NCBI GenBank assembly: GCA_964437425.1
Contig: CAYTGO010000001.1
Location: 62,001-126,000, forward strand
Source of the DNA: Scalindua sp964437425
GTDB taxonomy: Bacteria > Planctomycetota > Brocadiia > Brocadiales > Scalinduaceae
Direction of reading: 5' to 3'
DNA: 64,000 nucleotides
In this document: piece by piece, positions 1 through 8,863 of the stretch
Layout of the letters: each line of letters starts with the position of its first letter
Numbering within the stretch: the stretch's first letter is position 1
Notes under the pieces: model-generated
What the model was told of the DNA's origin: nothing
Databases searched by the model: none
Seen by the model: the letters and a program-made list of their open reading frames with translations, nothing else
Translations under genes and position numbers: made by a program

Positions 1-1
1 G

Positions 2-1180
2 GCGTACAAGGAGCGAGATCGTGATATACATGAAAAAATATTTGAAGAAGAAAAGGAGTTTTACTTTGGGAAAAGCAGGATTTTTGAGACAGACGGGTTT
101 CATTTCAGTTCATCTCAAATAATAAATAATTTCCTGGAAATATACCCTGAAGAAACAAAAGATTTCCTGAAACGCTTTTCTAATAAATATAGTTTTAATG
201 ATATTGTTAATAGCCTAAATAGTTTAAAAGACATGAATGTCCTGGTTATAGGTGATGGAATCATCGATGAATATCATTATTGTGATTCGCTTAGTAAATC
301 TGCGAAGGCACATCTGGTAGTGAGTAAATATATAAATCATGAGGTCTTCGCCGGTGGCGCTTTTGCAATTGCCAACCATATTGCAGGGTTATGCAATAAC
401 ATTCATCTGGTAACTTTATTGGGAAAAGAAGAGTCGAGGGAAGATTTTATCTTGAACGCTCTAAAACCTAACATTGATGCAAAATTCTTTTACAGAACAG
501 ATGGCCCTACCATTGTGAAAAAAAGATATATTAATCAATACTTGAACCAGAAACTTTTTGAGATCAATTATCTAAATGGTGATTACATAGGTGAGGATTG
601 TGAATTAAGTGTAGTTGATTATATTAAATCAATTATTTCAGAATACGATTTGGTGCTAATTTCAGATTTTGGTCACGGTTTCATCACTGATAAGATGATA
701 AAAGTTATCATGGAGTCACCAGAGAAAGTTGCGGTTAATACACAAACAAATGCTGCTAATGCAGGGTATAATCTTATTACAAAATATCACAGTCCAGGTT
801 ACGTTTGCCTGGACGAGCCAGAGCTGAGGTTGGCTGCACAGGAAAGATACTCTGATATTGCAGGCATTGTCAGGAAGATCTCACAGGATTTAAATACTGA
901 TTACTTTATTACGACATTAGGCAAAAAGGGGTCAGTTGGGATCACCAGGAAAGATGAAACAAATAGGACACCTATCTTTTCATCTAAAGTCATTGATACT
1001 GTTGGTACCGGGGATGCGTTCTTCGCATTTACCGCACCATGTGCTATTAAAGGTATGCCATTAGACATGGTTTCGTTTATTGGAAATGCCGTTGGAGCTT
1101 TGGCTGTCCAGATTGTAGGTAATAAGAAATCAGTGGAAAAATATGAGTTATTTGAGTTTGTAAATACTGTTCTTAAATAG
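2..1180 (+). CDS. Cytidylyltransferase-PfkB sugar kinase fusion (5' partial)
   Basis: The frame is open from the first bases of the window, so the start lies outside. The visible N-terminal part (codons 1 to about 60) ends with FSSSQIINN (codons 35-43), which resembles the closing motif of the cytidylyltransferase fold found in HldE/TagD-type enzymes. The rest is a PfkB/ribokinase-type kinase: a GGAFAIANHIA-like substrate segment near codon 118 and the signature DTVGTGDAFF at codons 332-341 holding the catalytic Asp. HldE has the kinase first; here the nucleotidyltransferase comes first. A role in phosphorylating and activating a heptose-like sugar is inferred. A start at the internal ATG at 233 would give a kinase alone, but the continuous upstream frame with recognisable motif argues against it. 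Confidence 0.82.
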   Translation, partial: AYKERDRDIHEKIFEEEKEFYFGKSRIFETDGFHFSSSQIINNFLEIYPEETKDFLKRFSNKYSFNDIVNSLNSLKDMNVLVIGDGIIDEYHYCDSLSKSAKAHLVVSKYINHEVFAGGAFAIANHIAGLCNNIHLVTLLGKEESREDFILNALKPNIDAKFFYRTDGPTIVKKRYINQYLNQKLFEINYLNGDYIGEDCELSVVDYIKSIISEYDLVLISDFGHGFITDKMIKVIMESPEKVAVNTQTNAANAGYNLITKYHSPGYVCLDEPELRLAAQERYSDIAGIVRKISQDLNTDYFITTLGKKGSVGITRKDETNRTPIFSSKVIDTVGTGDAFFAFTAPCAIKGMPLDMVSFIGNAVGALAVQIVGNKKSVEKYELFEFVNTVLK

Positions 1181-1205
1181 ACACAATACATAAACCTGCA
1201 GAATA

Positions 1206-2273
1206 ATGGATAAATATAGAATAGACAGCCATAAACTCATGTACCATGTTTCGAGAGTTAAAGAGTGGCGGGATGGTGACCTGATCTATCCTGTATATAT
1301 GGAGATAAGCCCATCAGGGACATGTAACCATCGTTGTATATATTGTGGCCTCGATTATATGAAGTATCAAAAGAGATATTTAGATACAAGTATACTTAAA
1401 GAGAGGCTTGCCGAATTGGGAAATCTTGGGTTAAAGAGTGTGATGTATGCAGGAGAAGGTGAGCCTCTTATGCATAAGGATATCTCTGATATAATTTATC
1501 ACACAAAAGAATCAGGTATAGATGTTGCCATAACCACGAATGGGGTGTTATTAAATGAGGGATTATCAGAAAAAATCCTTGGTTACGTTGAATGGATAAA
1601 GGTAAGTGTTGATGCGTCAACAGGTGAAACCTATGCAAATATTCACCGTGCTAAACCCTCTGATTTTGACACAGTAATTAAAAATATGTCTCTTGCTGTA
1701 CAGATTAAGAAAAAGAATGGTTATAAATGTGTTCTTGGTATGCAATTCCTCCTGCTTCCAGAAAACCAGCATGAAGCGGTGCTTTTGGCTGAGATTGCCA
1801 GGGATATAGGGATGGACTATCTGGTAATAAAACCATATTCACAACATTTATTCAGTAAAACAGATAAATATCAGAATATCAAATATAAGGAGTACGAGCA
1901 AATTGCTGATAAACTTTCATTATTAAATACGAAAGAGTTTAATGTAGTCTTTCGTATCAGCACAATGAACAAGTGGGATCAGGGTGTTCGGAGCTATGAA
2001 AATTGTCTTGTGCTTCCTTTCTGGTCTTATATAGATTCCGGCGGAAATGTATGGGGGTGTAGTGCTTATCTTAGTGATGACAGGTTTCTCTATGGCAACA
2101 TAAATGAAAGTAGCTTTAAGGAGATTTGGGAAGGGGAGAAAAGGCGGAAGTCTCTTAGCTGGGTGGAAAGTGAACTTGATCCAGGTCAATGCAGAGTAAA
2201 CTGTAGAATGGATGAGGCAAACATGTATCTATGGGATTTAAAGAATCCTCCGGAGCATGTGAACTTTGTTTAA
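1206..2273 (+). CDS. Radical SAM protein with SPASM-like C-terminus
   Basis: The 355-residue protein has the radical SAM cluster motif CxxxCxxC (C40, C44, C47), and a GEGEPL segment at 83-88 corresponding to the SAM-binding GGEP motif. Several Cys in the last 100 residues (around GCSAY and QCRVNC) suggest an auxiliary Fe-S cluster domain. It is a clear paralog of the protein at 8864-10144: both have HKLxYH before the core and both end in DLKNPPEHxNFV. It follows the kinase gene by 25 bp and precedes a HAD phosphatase. In sugar clusters such enzymes carry out dehydrogenation, epimerisation or deoxygenation; the actual reaction cannot be read from the sequence. Confidence 0.88.
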   Translation: MDKYRIDSHKLMYHVSRVKEWRDGDLIYPVYMEISPSGTCNHRCIYCGLDYMKYQKRYLDTSILKERLAELGNLGLKSVMYAGEGEPLMHKDISDIIYHTKESGIDVAITTNGVLLNEGLSEKILGYVEWIKVSVDASTGETYANIHRAKPSDFDTVIKNMSLAVQIKKKNGYKCVLGMQFLLLPENQHEAVLLAEIARDIGMDYLVIKPYSQHLFSKTDKYQNIKYKEYEQIADKLSLLNTKEFNVVFRISTMNKWDQGVRSYENCLVLPFWSYIDSGGNVWGCSAYLSDDRFLYGNINESSFKEIWEGEKRRKSLSWVESELDPGQCRVNCRMDEANMYLWDLKNPPEHVNFV

Positions 2274-2294
2274 TTTCCTTACTTTAGATGAACA

Positions 2295-2936
2295 GTGAAA
2301 TACAAGCACCTAATTTTTGATTTTGATGGAGTATTAGCGGAAACGAATGAGATAAGATTTGAAGGTTTCCGATTGCTTTTTGCAGATTATCCATATGACC
2401 AGGTGCAGAAATTGGTGGAATATGCTAAGTTAAATGGGGGGATATCCCGTTATGAAAAGATAAAATATTTCTTTACAGCAATTCGGGACGAGCCGATAAC
2501 AGAAGCTGACGTTCAAGTACTGGCTAAACGGTATTCTGAATTGGTAAAAGATAAAGTTATTAGTGCAAAACCGGTAAAAGGCTCTATTGAATTCTTATCT
2601 TGTTATTGTGACAAATATAATTTTGCCATTATTTCTGGTTCTGATCAGGAAGAGTTAAGAGAGGTTTGCCAGATCCGAAAGATTGCTCATTATTTTGATG
2701 AAATATTGGGGTCGCCTGTAAGTAAGGAATCGAACATGAATTCATTAATGGAGAAGACTGAATGGGATAATAAGTTGTGTTTATACATAGGTGATTCTAT
2801 CAACGATTTGAATGCGGCACGCACAAATAATATCAGTTTCGTTGGTCGTAGTTCAGGATTGGTGGACTGGAGTGCCACGGATAATGTAGATGCTATTAAT
2901 GACATATCACAATTGCAATTTTATTTGAACAGTTAA
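2295..2936 (+). CDS. HAD-superfamily phosphatase
   Basis: This 213-residue protein starts with GTG. Motif I is DFDGVL with nucleophile D9 and acid/base D11, motif II is the ISGS segment near 113-116, a Lys sits in SPVSKES (about 144), and motif IV is GDSIND (166-171). A helical cap lies between residues 15 and 90, as in phosphoglycolate phosphatase or beta-phosphoglucomutase types. It probably removes a phosphate from a sugar-phosphate intermediate of the neighbouring pathway, as GmhB does in heptose synthesis, but it is not GmhB by sequence. It sits 21 bp after the radical SAM gene. Confidence 0.85.
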   Translation: MKYKHLIFDFDGVLAETNEIRFEGFRLLFADYPYDQVQKLVEYAKLNGGISRYEKIKYFFTAIRDEPITEADVQVLAKRYSELVKDKVISAKPVKGSIEFLSCYCDKYNFAIISGSDQEELREVCQIRKIAHYFDEILGSPVSKESNMNSLMEKTEWDNKLCLYIGDSINDLNAARTNNISFVGRSSGLVDWSATDNVDAINDISQLQFYLNS

Positions 2937-2984
2937 TTTTGAGGATTAATACTTGGGTATGAATATACAGAAAGGGAGAGTAAA

Positions 2985-3503
2985 ATGAAGAGAGCCGTAA
3001 TAATAACTGCTCAAAATTTTCAGGATGAAGAGTTTACATATCCATACTATAGACTATTGGAAGAAGGTTACCATGTAGAGGTTGCCACTCCGGATAAAAT
3101 AGATGCTCACGGAAAATATGGAGTACCTTCCAGGCCTACTATGGATACCAAAGATTTACAGGCCGCTGATTTTGATGTTGTTATCATACCTGGAGGATTT
3201 GAAGCTCCTGACAGGCTTCGTATTAGGAAAGAAGTGCTGGCTTTTGTAAAAGAGATGTTTGAAAGTGATAAGATAGTTGCTGCAATATGTCATGGTCCCT
3301 GGGTGTGTATTTCTGCGGGAATTATGAAGGGGAGGAGGGCTGCTGGATATATTGCTCTTGCAGATGATATCAAGAATGCCGGTGCAACATACCTTGAAGA
3401 AGATGTTGTTGTTGATGGTAATCTAATTACGTCGCCTCATTACAGGAACAACGGAGATTTTATGAAAGCAGTAATTGCGGAAATGAATAGTAAATCGTCT
3501 TAA
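2985..3503 (+). CDS. DJ-1/PfpI family protein
   Basis: The 172-residue protein has the usual length of PfpI/YhbO proteins. The nucleophile elbow AAICHGPW places Cys at 102 followed by His 103, and an acidic DEEF segment (14-17) supplies the conserved Glu. The ATG at 2985 is preceded by a good ribosome binding site (GGGAG). Family members are described as glyoxalase III-type or deglycase enzymes, or as cysteine peptidases. Its place between a sugar phosphatase and the cupin-TPP gene suggests metabolite repair or a sugar-directed reaction, but this is inference. Confidence 0.88.
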   Translation: MKRAVIITAQNFQDEEFTYPYYRLLEEGYHVEVATPDKIDAHGKYGVPSRPTMDTKDLQAADFDVVIIPGGFEAPDRLRIRKEVLAFVKEMFESDKIVAAICHGPWVCISAGIMKGRRAAGYIALADDIKNAGATYLEEDVVVDGNLITSPHYRNNGDFMKAVIAEMNSKSS

Positions 3504-3519
3504 AGATGAGGGAAACCAG

Positions 3520-6096
3520 ATGATCCATAGAGTTTGCAATAAAGAAACTGATAACATGCATGATACAGGAAGTAAAAATCAGGAGATGGAATCTTTTGAT
3601 TATTCCAATGTGATAGTTAAGAAGCCATGGGGTTACGAATATTTGGTATTTAAAAATGATTGGGTTGCAATATGGCTTTTGCATATAGTGCGAAAAAGGA
3701 AGACGTCCATGCATTCCCATCCAAACAAAACGACAGGTTTGGTGCTTTTATCGGGAAATGCTACATTTTATCATTTAGATGGAAAGATTGAATTGAATGC
3801 CATGGATGGAGTGATTATTGAGAAAATGGCATTTCATTCTACTGAAGCCTTTAGTTCTCTTCCTATACAGCCTGCATCTGAAAACGGGATTTGGGTAATG
3901 GAAATAGAATCTCCTCCTATGAAAACTGACCTTGTACGTATGAAAGATGAATATGGTCGTGAAGGTGCAACATATGAAGGAGTAGATAATATGGTCTTTG
4001 GGCCGGAGAAGTGTTTTAAATTCCATGAACCGCAGCTGGATGAAATCGTCGAAAAGCGGTTTCTAGATTATACTTTTACAATTAGAAATGGTAATTTTTT
4101 TAATAAGTATGATGACAGCTTGAGCCCTGATACATTAGTCTCCGCCATCGGCAAGATTTCAGAATCAAAGTCAGATAAAAGTAACCTCAATGTAGGTGAA
4201 TTAGTAAACTATAAAGAGTTTTGTGAAAGTACAAAAAATCAAGATTTGAGTAATTTTATTATCTTAGCTATAGAAAGGGCAAGTCGCTTGACAAAACTAA
4301 CAGATTATGTCTTCTCCTTTATTGCCGAGCTTGGAACAAAAGATGTTTTTGCTGTTAGTGGTGGGGCAGCTATGCATTTAGTAGATTCTCTTGGGAAAAA
4401 TGAAAATTTGAACTATATAGCAACTCAGCATGAGCAGGCAGCGGCTATGGCGGCGGAGGCTTATGCGCGTATTACCGGCAGTCCCGGTGTGGCGCTGGTT
4501 ACCTCCGGCCCTGGTGGGACAAATGCAATTACGGGTGTTTGTGGTGCATGGATAGACTCGATTCCAACTATTTTTATTTCCGGGCAGGTAACATCAGATA
4601 CTTTGATAGGGGCTACCGGGCTTCGACAGTTTGGAATTCAGGAGTCAAACATTGTAGAGCTTGTTCGGCCGATAACAAAGTATGCGGTTACAGTAATGGA
4701 TTCAAATAAGATTAAATATCATCTTCAAAAAGCAGTGCATCTTGCAACAACCGGTAGACCCGGTCCGGTCTGGCTGGATATTCCACTCGATGCGCAAGGT
4801 AAGTTGATAAACCTTGATGAATTGGTTTCTTTCATACCGGAGGAAACTCTGCAAGAGGACAATCAACAGGTGCTTAATGAGCAAGTAGCCGAGTGTATCA
4901 GTATGCTTAAGAAGGCAAAACGCCCGGTCCTCATTTGTGGTTATGGAATAAGGCTTTCCAAAGGGGAAGCAGAATTTCGTCGGTTAGTAGAAAAATTGAA
5001 GATACCTGTTATCTCTTCATGGACGGCAAGTGATTTAGTCCCGACTGATAACGAACATTATATTGGTAGAAGTGGTATTATGGGTGATAGAGCAGGGAAT
5101 TTTACAGTGCAGAATTCTGATTTACTGCTTACTATAGGTACAAGAATGTCTATTCCTCAAGTGGGTTATAATTATAGTACTTTTGCAAGGAAAGCAAAAA
5201 AAATTATAGTTGATATAGATGAAGCAGAATTAGGAAAGCCTTCCATTAATCCGGATCTTGCTGTCAACGCAGATGCAAAAGAATTTATTGTTAGTATGAT
5301 ATCACAGTTAGAAAAAGAGGCAATTACGTTGCCGGTTGAAGATTGGCTCCAAAAGTGTAGCAATTGGAAAAAGAAATATCCTGTTGCTTTGCCGGAATAC
5401 AAGGGGAACAAAGAGGGAGTCAATTCATTTTATTTTGTAGATTTTCTTTCCCAAAAACTTGATAAAGACGCTGTGGTTGTGACTGATATGGGGACCAGTT
5501 TTACCTGTACCATGCAAACCTTTAAGACCAAACAAGGCCAGCGCCTTTTTACTTCAAGTGGTCATGCTTCAATGGGGTTTGGACTTCCAGGTGCTATAGG
5601 AGCATGTCTTGCAAATGGCAAAAAAAAGACTATTTGTATCAGTGGAGACGGTGCTCTTCAAATGAATATACAGGAGCTTCAGACTTTAGTACATTACGAT
5701 TTGCCTGTATTATTGTTTGTGTTGAATAATAAAGGGTATTTAACTATCAAATTGATGCAGCAGAATCATTTTGGAAGATATATTGGTTCTGACCCAGACA
5801 GTGGATATAGTTGTCCTGATATCATTAAGGTCGCAACCGCTTATGGTATAAAATCAGAAAGAGTCAGTAATCATGATGAATTGCATTCCAGGATCGGACA
5901 AATCCTGGCTGAGCCGGGACCTTTTATATGTGAAATTATGATGCCGGAAGACCAGCCATTGATACCAAGGGTCTCTTCATTGAAAAAGCCTGATGGGACA
6001 ATTATTTCAAAACCATTGGAAGATTTGTTCCCGTTTCTTGATAGGAATGAGTTTGCAGAAAATATGTGTATTGATCCGGTAGAAGTGCTTAAATAA
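3520..6096 (+). CDS. Cupin fused to a thiamine-diphosphate enzyme (acetolactate-synthase-like)
   Basis: This is an unusual 858-residue fusion. Residues about 30-170 form a cupin, with KPWGYE (35-40), likely metal ligands in SMHSHPN (H65, H67) and a conserved SGNATFY strand, similar to mannose-6-phosphate isomerase type II cupins. From about residue 263 to the end it is an acetohydroxyacid-synthase-like enzyme: catalytic Glu 305 in QHEQAAA, the SGPGGTN segment, and the ThDP/Mg motif GDG (709-711) with NN at 736-737. It is close to full ALS length without the cupin. Sugar-cluster ThDP enzymes such as YerE add a two-carbon unit from pyruvate to a keto-sugar; the cupin may bind or isomerise that sugar. 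The precise function is unknown. Confidence 0.85.
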   Translation: MIHRVCNKETDNMHDTGSKNQEMESFDYSNVIVKKPWGYEYLVFKNDWVAIWLLHIVRKRKTSMHSHPNKTTGLVLLSGNATFYHLDGKIELNAMDGVIIEKMAFHSTEAFSSLPIQPASENGIWVMEIESPPMKTDLVRMKDEYGREGATYEGVDNMVFGPEKCFKFHEPQLDEIVEKRFLDYTFTIRNGNFFNKYDDSLSPDTLVSAIGKISESKSDKSNLNVGELVNYKEFCESTKNQDLSNFIILAIERASRLTKLTDYVFSFIAELGTKDVFAVSGGAAMHLVDSLGKNENLNYIATQHEQAAAMAAEAYARITGSPGVALVTSGPGGTNAITGVCGAWIDSIPTIFISGQVTSDTLIGATGLRQFGIQESNIVELVRPITKYAVTVMDSNKIKYHLQKAVHLATTGRPGPVWLDIPLDAQGKLINLDELVSFIPEETLQEDNQQVLNEQVAECISMLKKAKRPVLICGYGIRLSKGEAEFRRLVEKLKIPVISSWTASDLVPTDNEHYIGRSGIMGDRAGNFTVQNSDLLLTIGTRMSIPQVGYNYSTFARKAKKIIVDIDEAELGKPSINPDLAVNADAKEFIVSMISQLEKEAITLPVEDWLQKCSNWKKKYPVALPEYKGNKEGVNSFYFVDFLSQKLDKDAVVVTDMGTSFTCTMQTFKTKQGQRLFTSSGHASMGFGLPGAIGACLANGKKKTICISGDGALQMNIQELQTLVHYDLPVLLFVLNNKGYLTIKLMQQNHFGRYIGSDPDSGYSCPDIIKVATAYGIKSERVSNHDELHSRIGQILAEPGPFICEIMMPEDQPLIPRVSSLKKPDGTIISKPLEDLFPFLDRNEFAENMCIDPVEVLK

Positions 6097-6129
6097 TTTG
6101 AATTTTTATTAAATAGTTTAGGTGATCCC

Positions 6130-6654
6130 ATGACAGTGCTACTATGGAGTACAATTATTATTACGATAGCGTTACTTGTGCATGTATCTATATGGAGAAT
6201 ACGACTGCCCAAAAGACAAACAATGGCAATTCTTTATATTTTTTCCTGTACAATAATAGTGGGACTGATTGCATTGTATAAATATGGTAACTCTATCACA
6301 ATGATTGGTGTTCCAATTCCGGAAGGTATATTTGAATATCTTCATATATTAATCTTCCTGGGAGTCCTGACAATTGGATATGTAATACTCTATCCGGGTT
6401 TTGAGGTGGATGTGCCCACATTAATACTTGTTAATACTATTGCTCAATCCGGTATCAATGGTATTGAGAAAGAGAAATTGTATGATTTGGTAAATGATAA
6501 TATTCTTATTAAACCACGTATCAAGGATCTTTTAACTAATAAGAACGCTTATGTCGATAAAGGGAGATACCATCTGACCCCCAAAGGTCTTTTAATGGTA
6601 AAGATTATTCTGTCTTTCAGAAAACTACAGCGATTAGAGCAAAAGGGAGGATGA
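6130..6654 (+). CDS. Small membrane protein with winged-helix-like tail
   Basis: I do not recognise this 174-residue protein. It has three likely membrane segments (about 3-21, 31-49 and 66-86) and then a soluble C-terminal part of about 80 residues. That part (95-165) has the look of a winged helix: helices around GIEKEKLYDLV and PRIKDLLTN, then a hairpin-like KGRYHLTPKG. It lacks a signal peptide of the cleaved type. The next gene has the same layout, which suggests the two products work together, perhaps as a membrane-anchored regulatory or scaffold pair of the locus. This is inference. Confidence 0.7.
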   Translation: MTVLLWSTIIITIALLVHVSIWRIRLPKRQTMAILYIFSCTIIVGLIALYKYGNSITMIGVPIPEGIFEYLHILIFLGVLTIGYVILYPGFEVDVPTLILVNTIAQSGINGIEKEKLYDLVNDNILIKPRIKDLLTNKNAYVDKGRYHLTPKGLLMVKIILSFRKLQRLEQKGG

Positions 6655-6691
6655 CATAGCTTTTCTCATTTGTTTACAGGTTGTAAATCCT

Positions 6692-7180
6692 ATGGTTGGC
6701 TTACTGGTGAATGCACTAGTGCAGATTTTATCCAGATATGCAAACATAAGGTTGTTGAAGTCGGTTTATGCCGGCTTTGCGGCCGGCTTAATTAGTCTCG
6801 TATTCCTGGAAACCTGCATTTATTTAATATCGTCAATTTCATGGATTGAATTCCTATTAATCCTTCTGAGTAATACAATAATATATGCTATTTTGAGTTT
6901 CTGCTACTTTAATTTAATTACACTCGGAGAAACTGCCAGGCGAATCAGAATTATGGTAGAGTTGTCCGAGTCAAGAATAGGTTTAACGTTAGAAGAAATT
7001 ATTAAGAGATACAATGCCAGGATGATAGTTGACTTAAGATTGGACAGATTACTTGGAAATGGTGAAATTACTTTAAGGAACAACAGATACTTTATTGGAA
7101 ACTCTAAGATGCTTCAAATTGGAAGAATCTATACGTTTGCAAAATTAATTCTCTTTGGCAAAAGAAGTGAGTTTGATTAA
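6692..7180 (+). CDS. Small membrane protein with winged-helix-like tail, partner of the preceding gene
   Basis: The 162-residue protein is unrecognised by name. It has two to three hydrophobic segments (about 2-14, 24-46 and 51-75) followed by a basic soluble tail. The tail (90-140) runs SRIGLTLEEIIKRY, a helix with LRLDRLLGNG and a hairpin RNNRYFI, matching the helix-helix-hairpin order in the tail of the preceding protein. Sequence identity between the two is low, but the architecture and pairing are the same. The ATG start has no strong ribosome binding site. Function is unknown. Confidence 0.66.
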   Translation: MVGLLVNALVQILSRYANIRLLKSVYAGFAAGLISLVFLETCIYLISSISWIEFLLILLSNTIIYAILSFCYFNLITLGETARRIRIMVELSESRIGLTLEEIIKRYNARMIVDLRLDRLLGNGEITLRNNRYFIGNSKMLQIGRIYTFAKLILFGKRSEFD

Positions 7181-7273
7181 CGTATTTTCAACGAATATGA
7201 TTGAACAATATTATTGTTTGAGTAATGAAAAGTATTGAATTCGACATAACAGGAAAAGAAATAATTACATTTT

Positions 7274-8821
7274 ATGCCAAAATCTATTGAGGAATCTGCA
7301 ATTGTTATGCTGTGTGACATAGATCAAGTTGCAATTGCTAAAGACGACATAAGTTCAGGTCAGGTTCTGAAGTACGACGGAATACTTGTAGAAATAAAAG
7401 AACAGATAAAAAAGGGTCACAGATTTGCTATAAAGGATATTCCGAAAGGGGAATTTATCAGGCAAAACGGCTTTGCTTTTGGCCAATCTAAAGGTATTAT
7501 GAAGGGAGAGTTGATTTCTTCTTCAAGGGTTAATGACATTATACCTGAAACGAGTATAACTGATTTTCACCCGCCTTCATCAACTCAATATAATAAAGAG
7601 TATTTAAACAAAACCTTCTCAGGTTATATTCGGAAAAACGGCCTCACCGGGACCAGGAATTACTATCTGGCTGTCCCCACATCTATGTGTGTCAGTGAAA
7701 CAGCTGATCAGATTGTACGTTGTCTAGAAAGCAGCAAAGATGTAGAAGCTAAATATCCGAATATTGATGGTATTGTCGCTATTTCAAACACAGAAGGATG
7801 TGGCTGTGCTGCCAATGAACAAATTGAGCGTTTTCTGAGAGTACTAAAGGGATACATTCGGCATCCTAATGTTGGTGGATGTCTTATTATTGATTTGGGA
7901 TGTGAGCAGACAAACTATGAGAAAATGTTCTCATGTCTTAATGATACCGTTGCAGAGAATTTAAAGCCAATTGACTGGATAACAGTTCAGGAAAGTGGTG
8001 GTACCAGACTGGCCATTGATAAGGCGGTCAACATAATCAGTCACAGACTTGCTGAGGTTGATAATGTTGAAAGAAAACCAACACCTGTTTCCGCGCTTGT
8101 TATTGGAACAGAGTGTGGGGCTTCTGACTCGTTTTCAGGTATTACGGCCAATCCTGTTATCGGAGATGCGGTTGACAGGGTAATACTTGGGAAAGGTTCT
8201 GGTATTCTATCTGAGATTCCTGAAATGCTGGGAACTTACGAAATGCTATTACCCAGGTTCAGGACGTCTGAAATAGCAGAGAAATTTAGTAATCTTATTG
8301 AGTGGTATATTGATATTGCAAAAAAGCTTGATTTAACTCTCAATGATAATCTTGTTCCTGGAAATATTGAGGGTGGGTTATTGAATAATTATATTAAAAG
8401 CATAGGAGCTGTAATGAAGGGCGGTTCCACTGTTATTGAAGACATTCTTGAATACGCAGAGCCTGTCAGGAAAAATGGTTTAAGTATTATGCAGGGTCCC
8501 GGAGGTGATCTTGAATCAGTAACAGGTATGGTGGCATCAGGAGCAACAGTTGTCTGTTTTTCGACCGGTAAGGGAACGACAACCGGAAATGCTATCTGTC
8601 CGGTAATAAAGATTTCTTCAAATAATTCTACATTTAATAAGTTGCCTGAGGATATTGACTTTAATGCGGGTAGATTATTAACGGAACAAACAACTATAAG
8701 TAAGCTAGGAGATGAACTTTTAGAGATAATCATAGATGTTGCTTCAGGAAAAGAGACGTGGTCGGAGAGGTGGAAGCAACGCCAATTCCAGGTTTGGACA
8801 GCAGGTAAACTATCATTGTAA
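7274..8821 (+). CDS. UxaA-family sugar-acid dehydratase (altronate/galactarate type)
   Basis: The 515-residue protein has the two-part layout of UxaA: an N-terminal SAF-type domain (about 1-95) and a large catalytic domain. Family signatures include NTEGCGCAANEQ in the middle and GTECGASDSFSG (about 278-289) followed by ANPVIGDAVDR. Family members use iron to dehydrate altronate or galactarate to 2-keto-3-deoxy acids. In this locus it more likely acts on an activated or phosphorylated aldonic acid to make a 2-keto-3-deoxy intermediate, which is inference. It ends 42 bp before a radical SAM gene. Confidence 0.9.
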   Translation: MPKSIEESAIVMLCDIDQVAIAKDDISSGQVLKYDGILVEIKEQIKKGHRFAIKDIPKGEFIRQNGFAFGQSKGIMKGELISSSRVNDIIPETSITDFHPPSSTQYNKEYLNKTFSGYIRKNGLTGTRNYYLAVPTSMCVSETADQIVRCLESSKDVEAKYPNIDGIVAISNTEGCGCAANEQIERFLRVLKGYIRHPNVGGCLIIDLGCEQTNYEKMFSCLNDTVAENLKPIDWITVQESGGTRLAIDKAVNIISHRLAEVDNVERKPTPVSALVIGTECGASDSFSGITANPVIGDAVDRVILGKGSGILSEIPEMLGTYEMLLPRFRTSEIAEKFSNLIEWYIDIAKKLDLTLNDNLVPGNIEGGLLNNYIKSIGAVMKGGSTVIEDILEYAEPVRKNGLSIMQGPGGDLESVTGMVASGATVVCFSTGKGTTTGNAICPVIKISSNNSTFNKLPEDIDFNAGRLLTEQTTISKLGDELLEIIIDVASGKETWSERWKQRQFQVWTAGKLSL

Positions 8822-8863
8822 TGTATAAACGACGATTTATAATTTTGCGATGGAACTATTCTA

